This document shows, one piece after another, positions 8,027-17,884 of a DNA stretch of 37,591 nucleotides (the first letter of the stretch is position 1; the number at the start of each line of letters is the position of its first letter). A program made the translations under genes and the position numbers. The stretch covers positions 1-37,591 of the forward strand of contig JAISNZ010000095.1 of NCBI GenBank assembly GCA_031275955.1, written 5' to 3'. The notes below the pieces were generated by a model. It saw only the letters and a program-made list of their open reading frames with translations. It had not been told where the DNA came from and made no database searches. The stretch is from Desulfovibrio sp. (GTDB lineage Bacteria; Desulfobacterota; Desulfovibrionia; Desulfovibrionales; Desulfovibrionaceae).

Positions 8027-9022
8027 TTAGCGGAAGTCGATTTCCGCGCGACGGTTCAGACGACGGCCTTCTTCCGTGCTGTTGTCGAACTTCGGCTGGC
8101 TTTCCCCGTATCCGCGCGTGGTAATCCTGGCGGCAGGGATACCCTTCTGGACCAGATAGGCCTTTACCGCGGCCGCGCGGCGTTCGGACAGACGCTGGTT
8201 GTATTCTTCGGAACCAACGCTGCAGGTATGTCCGCCGATTTCCACCTGGCTCTGGTTGATCAGCTTGGCCACTTCATCCAGGATGGGAGTGGATTCGCGG
8301 GTCAGCGAGGAGGAGTCAAAGGCGAACTGCACGCTGCGCAGCACAACGCCCCGGCCAAGGAAGACGTCCTGGACGAACTGTTCCACCGCGGCGTCGCTGG
8401 CGAGCAGATCGGCGGCCTTCACGGAAACGCTGCAGCTGGGCTGCAGAGCGCTGATGCTGTCAAGAGTGGCCTGCCCCGCCGGAGAATCCGCCAGGGAAAT
8501 CACATGAAGGCACAGGCCGGGATTCGCGCGCAGAGTGTCCTGCGCCGCGGCGAGGGGGTCATAGCCGGTATTGCTCTCGCCGTCGCTGACAAGGATAACG
8601 GCGGTGGGCCGGGGCAGGGAGCCATACAGCTTGTTGCTCCAGGTTTCAATGCCGTCGCCCATGGGCGTCAGCCGGGAAAACACTTCATAGGTGCCTTTCA
8701 AGGAAGCGATGCTCGCGCCGAATTCTCCCCTGTTGTACGGACGCTGGGCAAGGATTTCCTTGCTGGGCGCGAAGTAATGGATGCTGCCGGAATACCCCAG
8801 CTCCGGAATGCGATCGTTGATCTTGGTCAGGACGGTCTTGGCCAGGGCAAATTTGAGGGCCTTCAGTTCCTTGTGCTTCAGCATCATCGACCCGGAATAG
8901 TCGACGAGGAAATCAAAGCTGGAAACTTTGGCCTTCAGACCCGGGCTCGGCGCGGCCATGGCCGTTGCGGCAAAGACCAAAGTCAGAGCCAGGGCTACAG
9001 TGAGTAAAGAAAAACGTTTCAT
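8027..9022 (-). CDS. VWA-domain plus OmpA-like peptidoglycan-binding domain protein
   Basis: Signal peptide; FDFLVDYSGSMM MIDAS; C-terminal FDSSSLTRESTPILDEVAKLINQ...GGHTCSVGSEEYNQRLSERRAAAVKAYLVQKGI OmpA domain. Confidence 0.88.
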   Translation of the reverse strand: MKRFSLLTVALALTLVFAATAMAAPSPGLKAKVSSFDFLVDYSGSMMLKHKELKALKFALAKTVLTKINDRIPELGYSGSIHYFAPSKEILAQRPYNRGEFGASIASLKGTYEVFSRLTPMGDGIETWSNKLYGSLPRPTAVILVSDGESNTGYDPLAAAQDTLRANPGLCLHVISLADSPAGQATLDSISALQPSCSVSVKAADLLASDAAVEQFVQDVFLGRGVVLRSVQFAFDSSSLTRESTPILDEVAKLINQSQVEIGGHTCSVGSEEYNQRLSERRAAAVKAYLVQKGIPAARITTRGYGESQPKFDNSTEEGRRLNRRAEIDFR

Positions 9023-9165
9023 GCGCTCCTCCAGAAGGTAAAGTGAACGGGCGTGTAGGCGAAAAAATCACGTTTGCTGGTCCTCAGGGAATAGCCATTT
9101 CTTCGCCAAAACACAAGTTGTTATTCCCGTGCAGGTCATTATTTTCCTTATTTTCTTATGCCCCG

Positions 9166-10554
9166 TCACTCCGGCGATCCTGCCCCCCCGTTTTCCGTGG
9201 CGGCCGTCATAGCGGATTCAAGGGCTTCGTCAAGAGTCGGATGGGCAAAAAATACCGGCAGGGGCGCGTTTCTGCGCGCCTGCTTTTCCACCAGCAGGGC
9301 GGAGGCGCCCGCCAGATGGGAAACGTCGTGCCCCACGGCGCACACCGCCCGCAGACGCGAACCGGTCCAGAGCATTTTCACAAACCCCTGGGCCTGTCCG
9401 GAACTCTGGGCAATGGGATTTTCCGCCAGCATGGCCCGGGAAAGCTCATAGGCTTCCTGGTTCCGGGCAAGTTCCTTTTCCGTGGGCCCCACGCGCATGA
9501 CCTCCACAGAGCCGTAAAGGCAGGAAGGCACGGGCGGCGGCGAGTATGGGGCGCCGACCCGCCCGGCGGCATGGGCCACGGCGTACCTGGCCTGATGATC
9601 CGCCGCGTGGGCCAGCAGCGTGCGGCCGTTGCAGTCGCCCACGGCGTATATATTTTCGGCGCAACGCAGGGTCTCGTCCGTTTCCAGACTTCCGTTGGGA
9701 CGCAAGGCAAGCCCCGCCGCCTCCGTTCCCAGGCCGGCGGTATTGGCCCGTCTGCCCACGGCCAGGAGCGAGAGGGAAGCCGCAAGCTCTTCCCCGGATT
9801 CAAAAACCAGACGGGAGGCGCCGTCCGCCGTCGTCACCGAGGCGATCCTTTTGCCCGTATGGATGATCCAGCCTTCCCGGCGAAAATGCCGCTGCAGGAG
9901 ATCGCCCACATCCGGGTCCTCGGCGGGCAGAATCTGGGGCAACCCTTCCACAAGAAGAATTTTTGTCCCCAGCCGGTGGAAAAACTCCCCCAATTCCAGG
10001 CCGATGGCCCCGGCCCCGATGATCAGCAGACTTTCCGGCGCCTCCTTCAGATTCAGAACGCCCGCGGAAGAAAGCACCGTCTGTCCGTCCGGCCTGAGTC
10101 CCGGAAAGGAGGCCGGCACGGACCCCGCCGCCAGAATGCAGCGGGCGAAGGAAAGGGAGACCTCTTTTTCCCCGCCGGCCGGACTGACGCGGACGGATTG
10201 CGGCCCGGTAAAGACCGCCTTTCCCCGGAGCAGGGTCACCCCCGCTTCCGCCAGCTGCCTTTCCAGTCCCGCGCGCGACCCCTGGACAAAACGATCCTTG
10301 CGCGCCTGGAGGGCGGAAAGATTGAAAAGGACATCCCCCGAGGCCGTCCGGTATTTTTTCTGCGTCTCCAACAAGGGGAGAAGCCGGGTGCTCCCCAGAA
10401 GAAATTTTGTGGGAATGCAGCCGGTATTCAGGCAGGTCCCGCCCGGAAAGCCTGACTCCGCCAGAACCGTGGAGAATCCGGCCGCGGCGCCGTCCCGGGC
10501 GGCCCGGCTGCCTGCCGGGCCGCTGCCGATCACCAGAAGATCAACGCTCTTCAT
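9166..10554 (-). CDS. lpdA: Dihydrolipoyl dehydrogenase-like FAD/NAD oxidoreductase
   Basis: VDLLVIGSGPAGSRAARDGAAAG..., GGTCLNTGCIPTKFLL redox CXXXXC, GAGAIGLELGEFFHRLGTKILLVE, YAVGDCNGRTLLAHAA. Confidence 0.85.
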   Translation of the reverse strand: MKSVDLLVIGSGPAGSRAARDGAAAGFSTVLAESGFPGGTCLNTGCIPTKFLLGSTRLLPLLETQKKYRTASGDVLFNLSALQARKDRFVQGSRAGLERQLAEAGVTLLRGKAVFTGPQSVRVSPAGGEKEVSLSFARCILAAGSVPASFPGLRPDGQTVLSSAGVLNLKEAPESLLIIGAGAIGLELGEFFHRLGTKILLVEGLPQILPAEDPDVGDLLQRHFRREGWIIHTGKRIASVTTADGASRLVFESGEELAASLSLLAVGRRANTAGLGTEAAGLALRPNGSLETDETLRCAENIYAVGDCNGRTLLAHAADHQARYAVAHAAGRVGAPYSPPPVPSCLYGSVEVMRVGPTEKELARNQEAYELSRAMLAENPIAQSSGQAQGFVKMLWTGSRLRAVCAVGHDVSHLAGASALLVEKQARRNAPLPVFFAHPTLDEALESAMTAATENGGAGSPE

Positions 10555-10654
10555 AACTTTTGTACTCCTTACTGCCGGGCCGGAATCCGAAACAGACCGG
10601 GCGCCCTCTCAGAAGGGCGGGCCGCCCTTGCGCCCGAAAGACAAGCGGGCCGCC

Positions 10655-11068
10655 TCAAGGCGCATCCGGGCGGACGGGCAGGCCCAGTTTGGCGACCTCC
10701 CGCAACAGGGACTCTTTATGGATGGGCTTGACAATATAGCTGGTGGCTTCGCCCAGAAAAAAAGCGTCGTGCAGCTCCTCGGCGTCATCCAGGCCGGAGA
10801 CCATAATCACCTTGGCCCGCCTGTCGGAGCCGATGCCCAGCTCTTTTTCGATTTCCCGGATTTCCCGCAGGGCCTGCTGCCCGTCCATATGGGGCATGAG
10901 GATGTCCAGAGTCACCAGGGAATAAGGCTCGCCGTCCTTGTGGGCCTGGGAAAAGGCGGCCACGCACTCATCCCCGTCCACGGCCACATCCACCTCGCCG
11001 AAAGGACGCAACAGCCTCCGCATGAGCAGCCGCGCTTCAGAGTCGTCGTCAACCACGAGAAAACGCAT
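10655..11068 (-). CDS. Stand-alone response-regulator receiver protein (CheY-like)
   Basis: MRFLVVDDDSEARLLMRRLL...LVTLDILMPHMDG...IMVSGLDD...YIVKPIHKESLL. Confidence 0.85.
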   Translation of the reverse strand: MRFLVVDDDSEARLLMRRLLRPFGEVDVAVDGDECVAAFSQAHKDGEPYSLVTLDILMPHMDGQQALREIREIEKELGIGSDRRAKVIMVSGLDDAEELHDAFFLGEATSYIVKPIHKESLLREVAKLGLPVRPDAP

Positions 11069-11336
11069 GCAAAAAAACTCCTCTCCCCAAGTTATGAGCA
11101 GAATACACTTTAATCCCCCTTCAGCCCGAAGGTCAAGCGCTTATCCGGCCAGTCGCCTGCTCCTCCTTTTTGAGACTCCTCAGCGGTCAATTCATTTGTT
11201 ACCTGTACCGGTCATATCATGCGCTCGCGACACTCGCGGCACTTTGTCTTGAAATAGGGCTCGTTCTACCCTATCATGCCTCCCATATTCCGCGCGCCGC
11301 GCGGAAAGCCTCCGCCAACGCCGCTGCAGGTGCCGC

Positions 11337-12146
11337 ATGCGAAGTTCTGTTTGCCGTGTTCTTCTGGCCGGAATAGGTCTGATCCTCGCCGGCTGCGCCG
11401 CCGCCGGCACAGAGGAAAGCCTGGACGGGCCTGAAGCCCGGAGCCAGGCGGAAATGCTCCTGGATTTGCGTCTGGGCCATCTGGAAGACAGGCTGAACGC
11501 GGTGGAAACCGCTGTGGGCGAATTGCGCGAATCTCCGGAGAGGTTTCGCGGCAGGCCCCTTGCGGACGCCGCGCCGCGAGCCGCCGCCGGCACTGCGGCC
11601 TCCCCCGCGCCGCGGGCAAGGCCCGTCTCCGCCGGAGGCGCCCCTTCCCCCGGGGAGGCGCCGCCCTCCTCCCCGGCCCCTCCGATCCTGCCTGGAGGGA
11701 GACGGGTTGCCCCTGATCCCCCGGCAGCCCCCGCCGGGGCGGCCTCCTCCCCTTCTTCCCTCCCCTCCGCCGGAGGCGCGGAGCAGGCCGCCTATGACGC
11801 GGCTCTGCGTCTCTATGAGCGCCACCAACCGGACGCGGCCCGGGAAGCCTTTCAGAACTTTCTCCGGCAATACCCGCAAAGCGCCCTCGCCCCCAATGCC
11901 GTCTACTGGCTGGGCGAATCCCACTATGCCGCCGGCAGGCTGGATCTTGCCGTCATCCAGTTCAAAAAGGTGGCGGAAACATATCCGCGGCACGCCAAGG
12001 CCGCCGCGGCCCTGCTCAAGGCGGGCTATGCCTACGCGCGGCTTGGCGACAAAGAAAATGCCCGCTTTTACTGGCAGATCCTCCTCGACGATTTTCCGGA
12101 CTCCGCCCCGGCAGCCCTGGCCAGAAAGCGGCTGGCCGGGCTGTAA
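11337..12146 (+). CDS. ybgF: Cell division coordinator CpoB / YbgF-like TPR lipoprotein
   Basis: Lipobox LILAGCAA; coiled coil; Pro/Ala linker; C-terminal YbgF TPRs (AYDAALRLYERHQPDAAREAFQNFLRQYPQSALAPNAVYWLGESHYAAG). Confidence 0.85.
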   Translation: MRSSVCRVLLAGIGLILAGCAAAGTEESLDGPEARSQAEMLLDLRLGHLEDRLNAVETAVGELRESPERFRGRPLADAAPRAAAGTAASPAPRARPVSAGGAPSPGEAPPSSPAPPILPGGRRVAPDPPAAPAGAASSPSSLPSAGGAEQAAYDAALRLYERHQPDAAREAFQNFLRQYPQSALAPNAVYWLGESHYAAGRLDLAVIQFKKVAETYPRHAKAAAALLKAGYAYARLGDKENARFYWQILLDDFPDSAPAALARKRLAGL

Positions 12147-12165
12147 TTCCCTTTCCGGATCACCC

Positions 12166-13497
12166 ATGGCGGTCTTCACCCTTCTGAGCGACTCCGGACG
12201 AAAGGAACTCTGGGCTTGCCTGGCCTTGCGCCATGCCGCGGGCATCGGCCCGTTACGGAGCATGCGCCTTCTGGAAGCCTACGGCTCCGCTCTGGCCGCC
12301 GTCGAAGCCGCCCTGGCCGCCCCTGCCGCCTGGGCGGAAGAGGGCCTGATCCCTGAGGCAATCGCCCGGGACTTCTCCCGGAAACAATGGCTGGAAGCGG
12401 CCCGGGCCGAGTGGAACGCCTTGCGCCGTTCCGGGTTTTCCTTTCTGCTGCAGGGGGATCCTGACTATCCTCCCCTCCTGCGCGCCATCCCGGACGCCCC
12501 GCTCCTGCTCTACTATAAAGGGAATCTTGAACTCTTGCGCGCTCCGGCCGTCGGCGTGGTGGGATCCCGGGACTGCACCAGAGAAGGTCTGGCGGTGACC
12601 GCCTTCTTTGCCCGCGCCCTTTCCCGCGCCGGGGTGACGATCATTTCCGGGCTGGCCAGGGGCATTGACCGGGCCGCCCATCTGGCGGGCCTGGAGGGGC
12701 CGGGACGCTCCATCGCCCTCCTGGGAACCGGGATTGATCGCCTCTACCCCCGGCACAACGCGGATCTGGCGGAAAAAATGGAGACCCTGGGACTGCTCCT
12801 GTCCGAATTTCCCCCGGGAACGCCGGCCGCCCCGCATCATTTTCCCATCCGGAACCGCCTGATCAGCGGACTGGCCCGCGGCATCCTGGTGGTGGAGGCG
12901 GCCGCCCGGAGCGGCAGCCTGATCACCGCCCGCCTGGCCCTGGAACAGGGCCGGGAGGTTTTCGCCGTGCCCGGGCACACCATGGCCGCCGTGTCCGAAG
13001 GCTGCCGCTCCCTCATCCGGCAAGGGGCCAAGGCCGTATTTTCCGCCGACGACATCCTGGCGGAACTTGCTCCCCTGCTTCAGCCGGAGGTCCGCCAGGC
13101 CCTGGACAAACGCTTCGCGGAGGAGAACCGGCGCAAAAAAAAGCCCGTTCCCCGCCGCAAGGCCGATGATCGCCACGAAGAGGCCCTGGCCACGGCGGAA
13201 AGCGTCCTCCCGGAAGGAGATCTTCCCTGGCTGGCCCCCAAAGAGTCCGACCGGCGGGAAAAGGCCCGGCCCCCGGCCCGGAAGCCAACGCCCCGCCCGG
13301 ATCTGAGTCCGCCGGAAGAGGCCGTCCTGGAGGCCCTGCTCGCGGGAAGGACGCACATTGACGAGCTTGCCCGGCGTCTGGACCAGGAAGTGGCCCGCCT
13401 GAGCGGCCTTTTGCTGATCCTGGAAATGCGGGGCCTGGTGGTCCGCCTGCCGGGGGCGATCTATGCCCGGCCGGAGACAGGGCATGGCGCCGCCTGA
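12166..13497 (+). CDS. dprA: DNA-processing protein DprA
   Basis: VGVVGSRDCTREG..., IISGLARGIDRAAHLAGL, LGTGIDRLYPRHN, RNRLISGLARGILVVEAAARSGSLITARLALEQGREVFAVPG; C-terminal winged-helix-like region. Confidence 0.92.
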   Translation: MAVFTLLSDSGRKELWACLALRHAAGIGPLRSMRLLEAYGSALAAVEAALAAPAAWAEEGLIPEAIARDFSRKQWLEAARAEWNALRRSGFSFLLQGDPDYPPLLRAIPDAPLLLYYKGNLELLRAPAVGVVGSRDCTREGLAVTAFFARALSRAGVTIISGLARGIDRAAHLAGLEGPGRSIALLGTGIDRLYPRHNADLAEKMETLGLLLSEFPPGTPAAPHHFPIRNRLISGLARGILVVEAAARSGSLITARLALEQGREVFAVPGHTMAAVSEGCRSLIRQGAKAVFSADDILAELAPLLQPEVRQALDKRFAEENRRKKKPVPRRKADDRHEEALATAESVLPEGDLPWLAPKESDRREKARPPARKPTPRPDLSPPEEAVLEALLAGRTHIDELARRLDQEVARLSGLLLILEMRGLVVRLPGAIYARPETGHGAA

Positions 13498-14449
13498 CCG
13501 CCCGGTTCCGCCGGAATCTGTGGAGATGTTCCTGGCCCATCTGGAACTGGAAAGGGGATACTCCCCCGCCACAGTGGCGGCTTACGGCAATGATGTCCTG
13601 CAGTTTGAGGAGGTTCTGCTCCGGCAGGGGCTTTCCCTGGCCGAGCCGCAACGGGTGGAGCGCCGGCATGTGCGGAATTTTCTGGCTGACCTGCACCGCC
13701 TGGGCAGGCGCAAGACCTCCATGGGACGCAAGCTGGCCGCCCTGCGCTCCTTTTTCCGCTTCTGCGCCAGGATGCGCTTCATCACGGCTCTGCCCACAGA
13801 CGGAGTGGGCAACCCCCGCACGGAAAAACGGCACCCGGCCCTGCTCAATGTGGATCAGGCCTTTGCCCTGCTGGACACGGCGCCTTGCGGGAAACCCTCC
13901 GGAAAACGGCGGTCCCCCTCCGGCGAAGGCGCGGCAACGGCCCTGCAGGCCCGGGACATCTGTCTGGCGGAAATCCTGTACGGTTCCGGGCTGCGCGTTT
14001 CCGAGGCCCTGGCTCTCAACGCCGGCAGGCTGGAGACTGAGGCTAGAACCGTGCGCGTGCTCGGCAAGGGAGGCAAGGAGCGCCTGGCGCCGCTGACGGA
14101 CACCGCCCGGACCGCCCTGGCGAACTGGCTGTCCCTGCGCCCCCTCCTGGCGGCCCGGGGGGAACACGCCCTTTTCGTCGGGGCGCGCGGCAGGCGGCTG
14201 AACCGCCGCGAAGCCCAGCGCATCGTTGAAAATCTCTGCCGGAGGGCCGGGCTGCCGCACCCGGTTTCCCCCCACGGCCTGCGCCATTCCTTCGCCACCC
14301 ATCTCCTGGAAGCAGGCGCGGACCTGCGCAGCGTCCAGGAACTCCTCGGACACGCCCGGCTGACGACAACCCAGCGCTACACCCACCTGGATCTGGCCCG
14401 CCTGACGGCCGTATACGACAAGGCCCACCCCAAGGCCCGGGAAGAGTAA
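13484..14449 (+). CDS. xerC: Tyrosine recombinase XerC/XerD
   Basis: MFLAHLELERGYSPATVAAYGNDV..., GSGLRVSEAL, SPHGLRHSFATHLLEAGADLRSVQELLGHARLTTTQRYTHLD. Confidence 0.88.
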   Translation: MAPPDRPVPPESVEMFLAHLELERGYSPATVAAYGNDVLQFEEVLLRQGLSLAEPQRVERRHVRNFLADLHRLGRRKTSMGRKLAALRSFFRFCARMRFITALPTDGVGNPRTEKRHPALLNVDQAFALLDTAPCGKPSGKRRSPSGEGAATALQARDICLAEILYGSGLRVSEALALNAGRLETEARTVRVLGKGGKERLAPLTDTARTALANWLSLRPLLAARGEHALFVGARGRRLNRREAQRIVENLCRRAGLPHPVSPHGLRHSFATHLLEAGADLRSVQELLGHARLTTTQRYTHLDLARLTAVYDKAHPKAREE

Positions 14450-14493
14450 GGCACAGGAAAGACTGACGCCCTGGGGCTCCGCTCCGGACCCCG

Positions 14494-14516
14494 CCGGGGG
14501 GAAGGATTCCCCCCGG
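14494..14516. terminator. GC hairpin between convergent xerC and iorB
   Basis: CCGGGGGGAA-GGA-TTCCCCCCGG, perfect 10-bp stem. Confidence 0.45.
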
Positions 14517-14577
14517 ACCCCTCGTTTCGGATCGCTTTGCCCTATGTAAGGGGGATGCAGGGGAACCGTACGGCGTT

Positions 14578-15174
14578 TTATCGGGATTCCGGCCATTCCG
14601 CGCCTTTCGCGGCGGCGGCGAGGTTGGCGGGAACGAGTTTCGCGGGAAGGTAGGCGCGAATGGCGCTGGTCAGGGCCTCAAGGCCGAAGGGGAGGAGCCC
14701 CGAGGCGCAGAGAGCGCCCAGCATGGCGGCGTTGCCGCTCTGGGAGGAGCCGGCTGCCGCGCCGATGCCGCGGATGGGGAGAAACCAGGCCCTGGCGGCG
14801 ATTGCCCGGACAGCCTCCTGAATAGAGGACAGGGACGGCAGGCTTGCCTTGCCCGCGCTGACGGAGGAGGGGGGAAGAAAGTCCGTGGAAGAGAAAACAG
14901 CGCCGCCGGCTTTGAGGAAGGGCAGGCCGCGAAGGGTTTCCAGCGGCTCAAAGCCCAGAAGGATGTCGGCCTCTCCGGGGGAAAGGGTGGGGCTTTGCCA
15001 GCCGCCCAGAAGAATGGCGGATTCCACCACGCCGCCGCGCTGGGCCATGCCGTGGACCTCGCCGGAAACAACGGCCAGGTCCTGATCAAGGGCGAGGCGG
15101 GCAAAGAGGGTAGTGGCCGTGAGGGAACCCTGGCCGCCGACGCCGGTGAGATAGATGCGCAACCGGGTCTCCAT
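14578..15174 (-). CDS. iorB: Indolepyruvate oxidoreductase subunit beta
   Basis: METRLRIYLTGVGGQGSLTATTLFARLAL...EVHGMAQRGGVVESAILLGG; overlaps iorA by 1 nt (TAATG). Confidence 0.88.
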   Translation of the reverse strand: METRLRIYLTGVGGQGSLTATTLFARLALDQDLAVVSGEVHGMAQRGGVVESAILLGGWQSPTLSPGEADILLGFEPLETLRGLPFLKAGGAVFSSTDFLPPSSVSAGKASLPSLSSIQEAVRAIAARAWFLPIRGIGAAAGSSQSGNAAMLGALCASGLLPFGLEALTSAIRAYLPAKLVPANLAAAAKGAEWPESR

Positions 15175-17021
15175 TATGCCTCCCCCTTGCGGGCCTTGAA
15201 GGATGGGGAAATCTGCACGCAGACCATACAGCCGGAGCAGAGATCCGGATCAACGCCCATCTCGTCTCCGGACAGGCGGAAAGCCGGACAGGCGAGATTG
15301 GCGAAACAATGGCGGGCGCTCTCGTCCTGAACCGCCACATAGGCCGTCTGGCGTCTGGCGCGCCCGAGGGTCCTTCCGGCGAAGAGCACGCACGGCTCTT
15401 CAAAAATCAGCACCCGCACGCCGCTTTCCTCTTTCATCTCGCGGATCAGGCGCTGCAGGGCCTTCTGGTTGAGGGCGCGCGCCTTTTCCACGCGGCTGAC
15501 GCCGCAGCCGCGCACCACGGCTTCAATGTCCAGATGGACGCGCTGATCGCCCAGGACTTCCTGGGCCATGCCGGGGTTGGGCTGGTGGCCGGTCATGGCT
15601 GTGGTGCCGTTATCGAGAATGACGATCTGCAGATTGTGCCTGTTGAAAACGGCGTTGGCCAGGCCGGTCATGCCGGAATGGAAAAAGGTGGAATCCCCGA
15701 TGAAGGCCACCACGGGCTTGCCGGAAACGCGGGCAAAGCCGCTGCCGGCGGAGATGGAAGAGCCCATACAGAAGAGGAAATCCGCCGCGCGCAGGGGAGG
15801 GAGCAGGCCCAGGGTATAGCAGCCGATGTCGCTGGAATAGACGGCCTGATCACCGTAAACGGAGCGGACGGCATAAAAAACGGAGCGGTGGCCGCAGCCG
15901 GCGCACAGGTTGGGAGGCCGCTGGGCCAGTTCCTGCCCGGCGGCTCCGCCGGGAGGAGAGGGAGGACATTTGCCCAGAAGGGAACCCAGCGCCTCGCGCA
16001 CCAGGGGAGTGGAGTATTCCCCGAACCGGGTCAGGGTGCCGCTTTTGCCGGTGATTGTTACCGGAATCCCCCTTTCCTGGGCCAGGGCGCGCACGGCGGT
16101 TTCCACCAGGGGCTCCCCTTCCTCCAGGATGAGAACCCGGGAAAGGGGACGCAGGAAGCCTTCCAGGAGCGTGACCGGCAAAGGCCAGGTCAGGCCGAAG
16201 TCAAAGACCCGGACGGCATCCCGCCAGTTTTCGGCAAGCAAAACGTCATGGAGATAGGCGCGGCTGATTCCCGAAGCGATGACGCCCAGGGAAGACGTTG
16301 CGGAGCCTTGATCCGCCCGGTTGAAGGGGGATTCCTCCACCTTGCGGACCACAGCCTCCAGATTGGCCGCCAGGGCTTTGTGGCGCATCCGGGCCACGGC
16401 GGGCACGGGCACGAAGCGGCCGGGATTGCGGGCAAAGGCGACAAGGGGGGCGGGGGCGGGCAGGGAACCGAATTCCACGGGACCTCGCAGGTGGCTGACG
16501 CGGGTGGTGGTGCGCAAAAGGACGGGCTGCTCCGTTTCCCTGGCCAGAAGGAAGGCGGCCCTGGCCATGTCCTTGGCCTCCTGGGCGGTGGCCGGCTCAA
16601 AACAGGGCATCTGGGCGAAGCGGGCGTACGTCCGGTTGTCCTGTTCGTTCTGGCTGGAATGGCAGCCGGGATCGTCGGCGGAAAGGAGCACCAGGCCGCC
16701 GGGCAGGCCGGTGTACGTCATGGTCAGCAGTGGGTCGGCGGCCACGTTGAGGCCCACATGCTTCATGGTCACAAGGCTCATGGCCCCGGCCAGGGCGGAA
16801 CCGGCGGCGACCTCCGTGGCCACCTTTTCGTTGACCGAATATTCAAAGACGAAACGCCCGCTTCCGGCAAGGCTGGAAAAGAGATCCGGGACCTCTGAGG
16901 ACGGGGTGCCGGGATAGCAGGTAACAACATTGACGCCGGCTTCCAAAGCTCCGCGCACAATGGCCTCGTTGCCCAGCAGGAGGTGCCGCGTGCCCTTTGG
17001 ATCAAGCAGGGGATGGTTCAT
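15174..17021 (-). CDS. iorA: Indolepyruvate ferredoxin oxidoreductase subunit alpha
   Basis: GNEAIVRGALEAGVNVVTCYPGTPSSEV..., CAGCGHRSVFYAVR, IGDSTFFHSGMTGLANAV, C-terminal CSGCMVC. Confidence 0.93.
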   Translation of the reverse strand: MNHPLLDPKGTRHLLLGNEAIVRGALEAGVNVVTCYPGTPSSEVPDLFSSLAGSGRFVFEYSVNEKVATEVAAGSALAGAMSLVTMKHVGLNVAADPLLTMTYTGLPGGLVLLSADDPGCHSSQNEQDNRTYARFAQMPCFEPATAQEAKDMARAAFLLARETEQPVLLRTTTRVSHLRGPVEFGSLPAPAPLVAFARNPGRFVPVPAVARMRHKALAANLEAVVRKVEESPFNRADQGSATSSLGVIASGISRAYLHDVLLAENWRDAVRVFDFGLTWPLPVTLLEGFLRPLSRVLILEEGEPLVETAVRALAQERGIPVTITGKSGTLTRFGEYSTPLVREALGSLLGKCPPSPPGGAAGQELAQRPPNLCAGCGHRSVFYAVRSVYGDQAVYSSDIGCYTLGLLPPLRAADFLFCMGSSISAGSGFARVSGKPVVAFIGDSTFFHSGMTGLANAVFNRHNLQIVILDNGTTAMTGHQPNPGMAQEVLGDQRVHLDIEAVVRGCGVSRVEKARALNQKALQRLIREMKEESGVRVLIFEEPCVLFAGRTLGRARRQTAYVAVQDESARHCFANLACPAFRLSGDEMGVDPDLCSGCMVCVQISPSFKARKGEA

Positions 17022-17027
17022 GGACGG

Positions 17028-17717
17028 TTACTCCGGGGATACCTCCGCTGAGGGCTTTGCCGCCTTTTTTCGCAGGGCGGCGATTTTTTGCAGCCAGAAA
17101 TCGGCGTTGCCGGCCAGGGACTCTCTGGCGACAATCGCCTCGCAGGCGAGGATCGCCCGATCAAAATTGCCCAGGGCCTCGGCCAGAAGGACAATGCGCT
17201 CGTTCACAGCGGCCAGATCATATTCGGGAAGACCGGGAACAAGGGCTTCCAGCAAATCCAGGGCCTCCCGCTTTTTCTCCTGCGCCGCCAGGGCCTCGGC
17301 CATGGCCAGGACGGCGGTCACCCGCATGGTGGGGTCCAGCCGGGCAATCTGTTCCCAGGCGGCGTATTCCCTGGCAGGGTCCCGGACCTCCCGCGCGGTT
17401 TCGGCCAGGGCGAACCAGGCCGCCCCATGCAGGGCGGCTGGGGCGGTCTTCAGGTAGTCCTCAAGGGCGGCGATACGCTCCTGGCCGTGGCGGGAGGAGA
17501 GAAGACGCCCGAATTCCAGGCGCAGTTCGTCCCGGATGCGCGTCTGCCGCGCGTCGTAGAACCAGTACCCCCCAATGGCGAGAAGGAAGAGCATCACGCC
17601 CAGGGCAATAAGCCGGGCATGGGCAAGCAAAAACTGCAGCATGGGAGACGCCTCGGCGGCAACCTCTCCTTCTATTGAGCCGATCAGCGACGGCGTCTGC
17701 CTCTGTTTGGCCGCCAT
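17028..17717 (-). CDS. Tetratricopeptide-repeat membrane protein (YfgM-like)
   Basis: Single TM segment (LIALGVMLFLLAIGGYWFY) followed by helical repeats. Confidence 0.6.
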   Translation of the reverse strand: MAAKQRQTPSLIGSIEGEVAAEASPMLQFLLAHARLIALGVMLFLLAIGGYWFYDARQTRIRDELRLEFGRLLSSRHGQERIAALEDYLKTAPAALHGAAWFALAETAREVRDPAREYAAWEQIARLDPTMRVTAVLAMAEALAAQEKKREALDLLEALVPGLPEYDLAAVNERIVLLAEALGNFDRAILACEAIVARESLAGNADFWLQKIAALRKKAAKPSAEVSPE

Positions 17718-17766
17718 GCGGAATCTCCTTGCCCGTACACGGGAATTGTCTAAAAAAGGACCTTTG

Positions 17767-17802
17767 TCCCTCCCTAATCTCCCCTCCCTCCCTAATCTCC
17801 CC
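17767..17802. repeat. 18-bp exact tandem duplication, polypyrimidine
   Basis: TCCCTCCCTAATCTCCCC x2. Confidence 0.85.
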
Positions 17803-17884
17803 GGGGGAAAATGTCAAAACCTGAAAGCGGGGGGACGCCGCCGCCTCTCTGGCGCATCCGGGCCTTCTGGTATAGGCTGTCCGC

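Noticed and set aside
15309-16898. 529-aa plus-strand ORF
   Set aside because: Antisense shadow of iorA.
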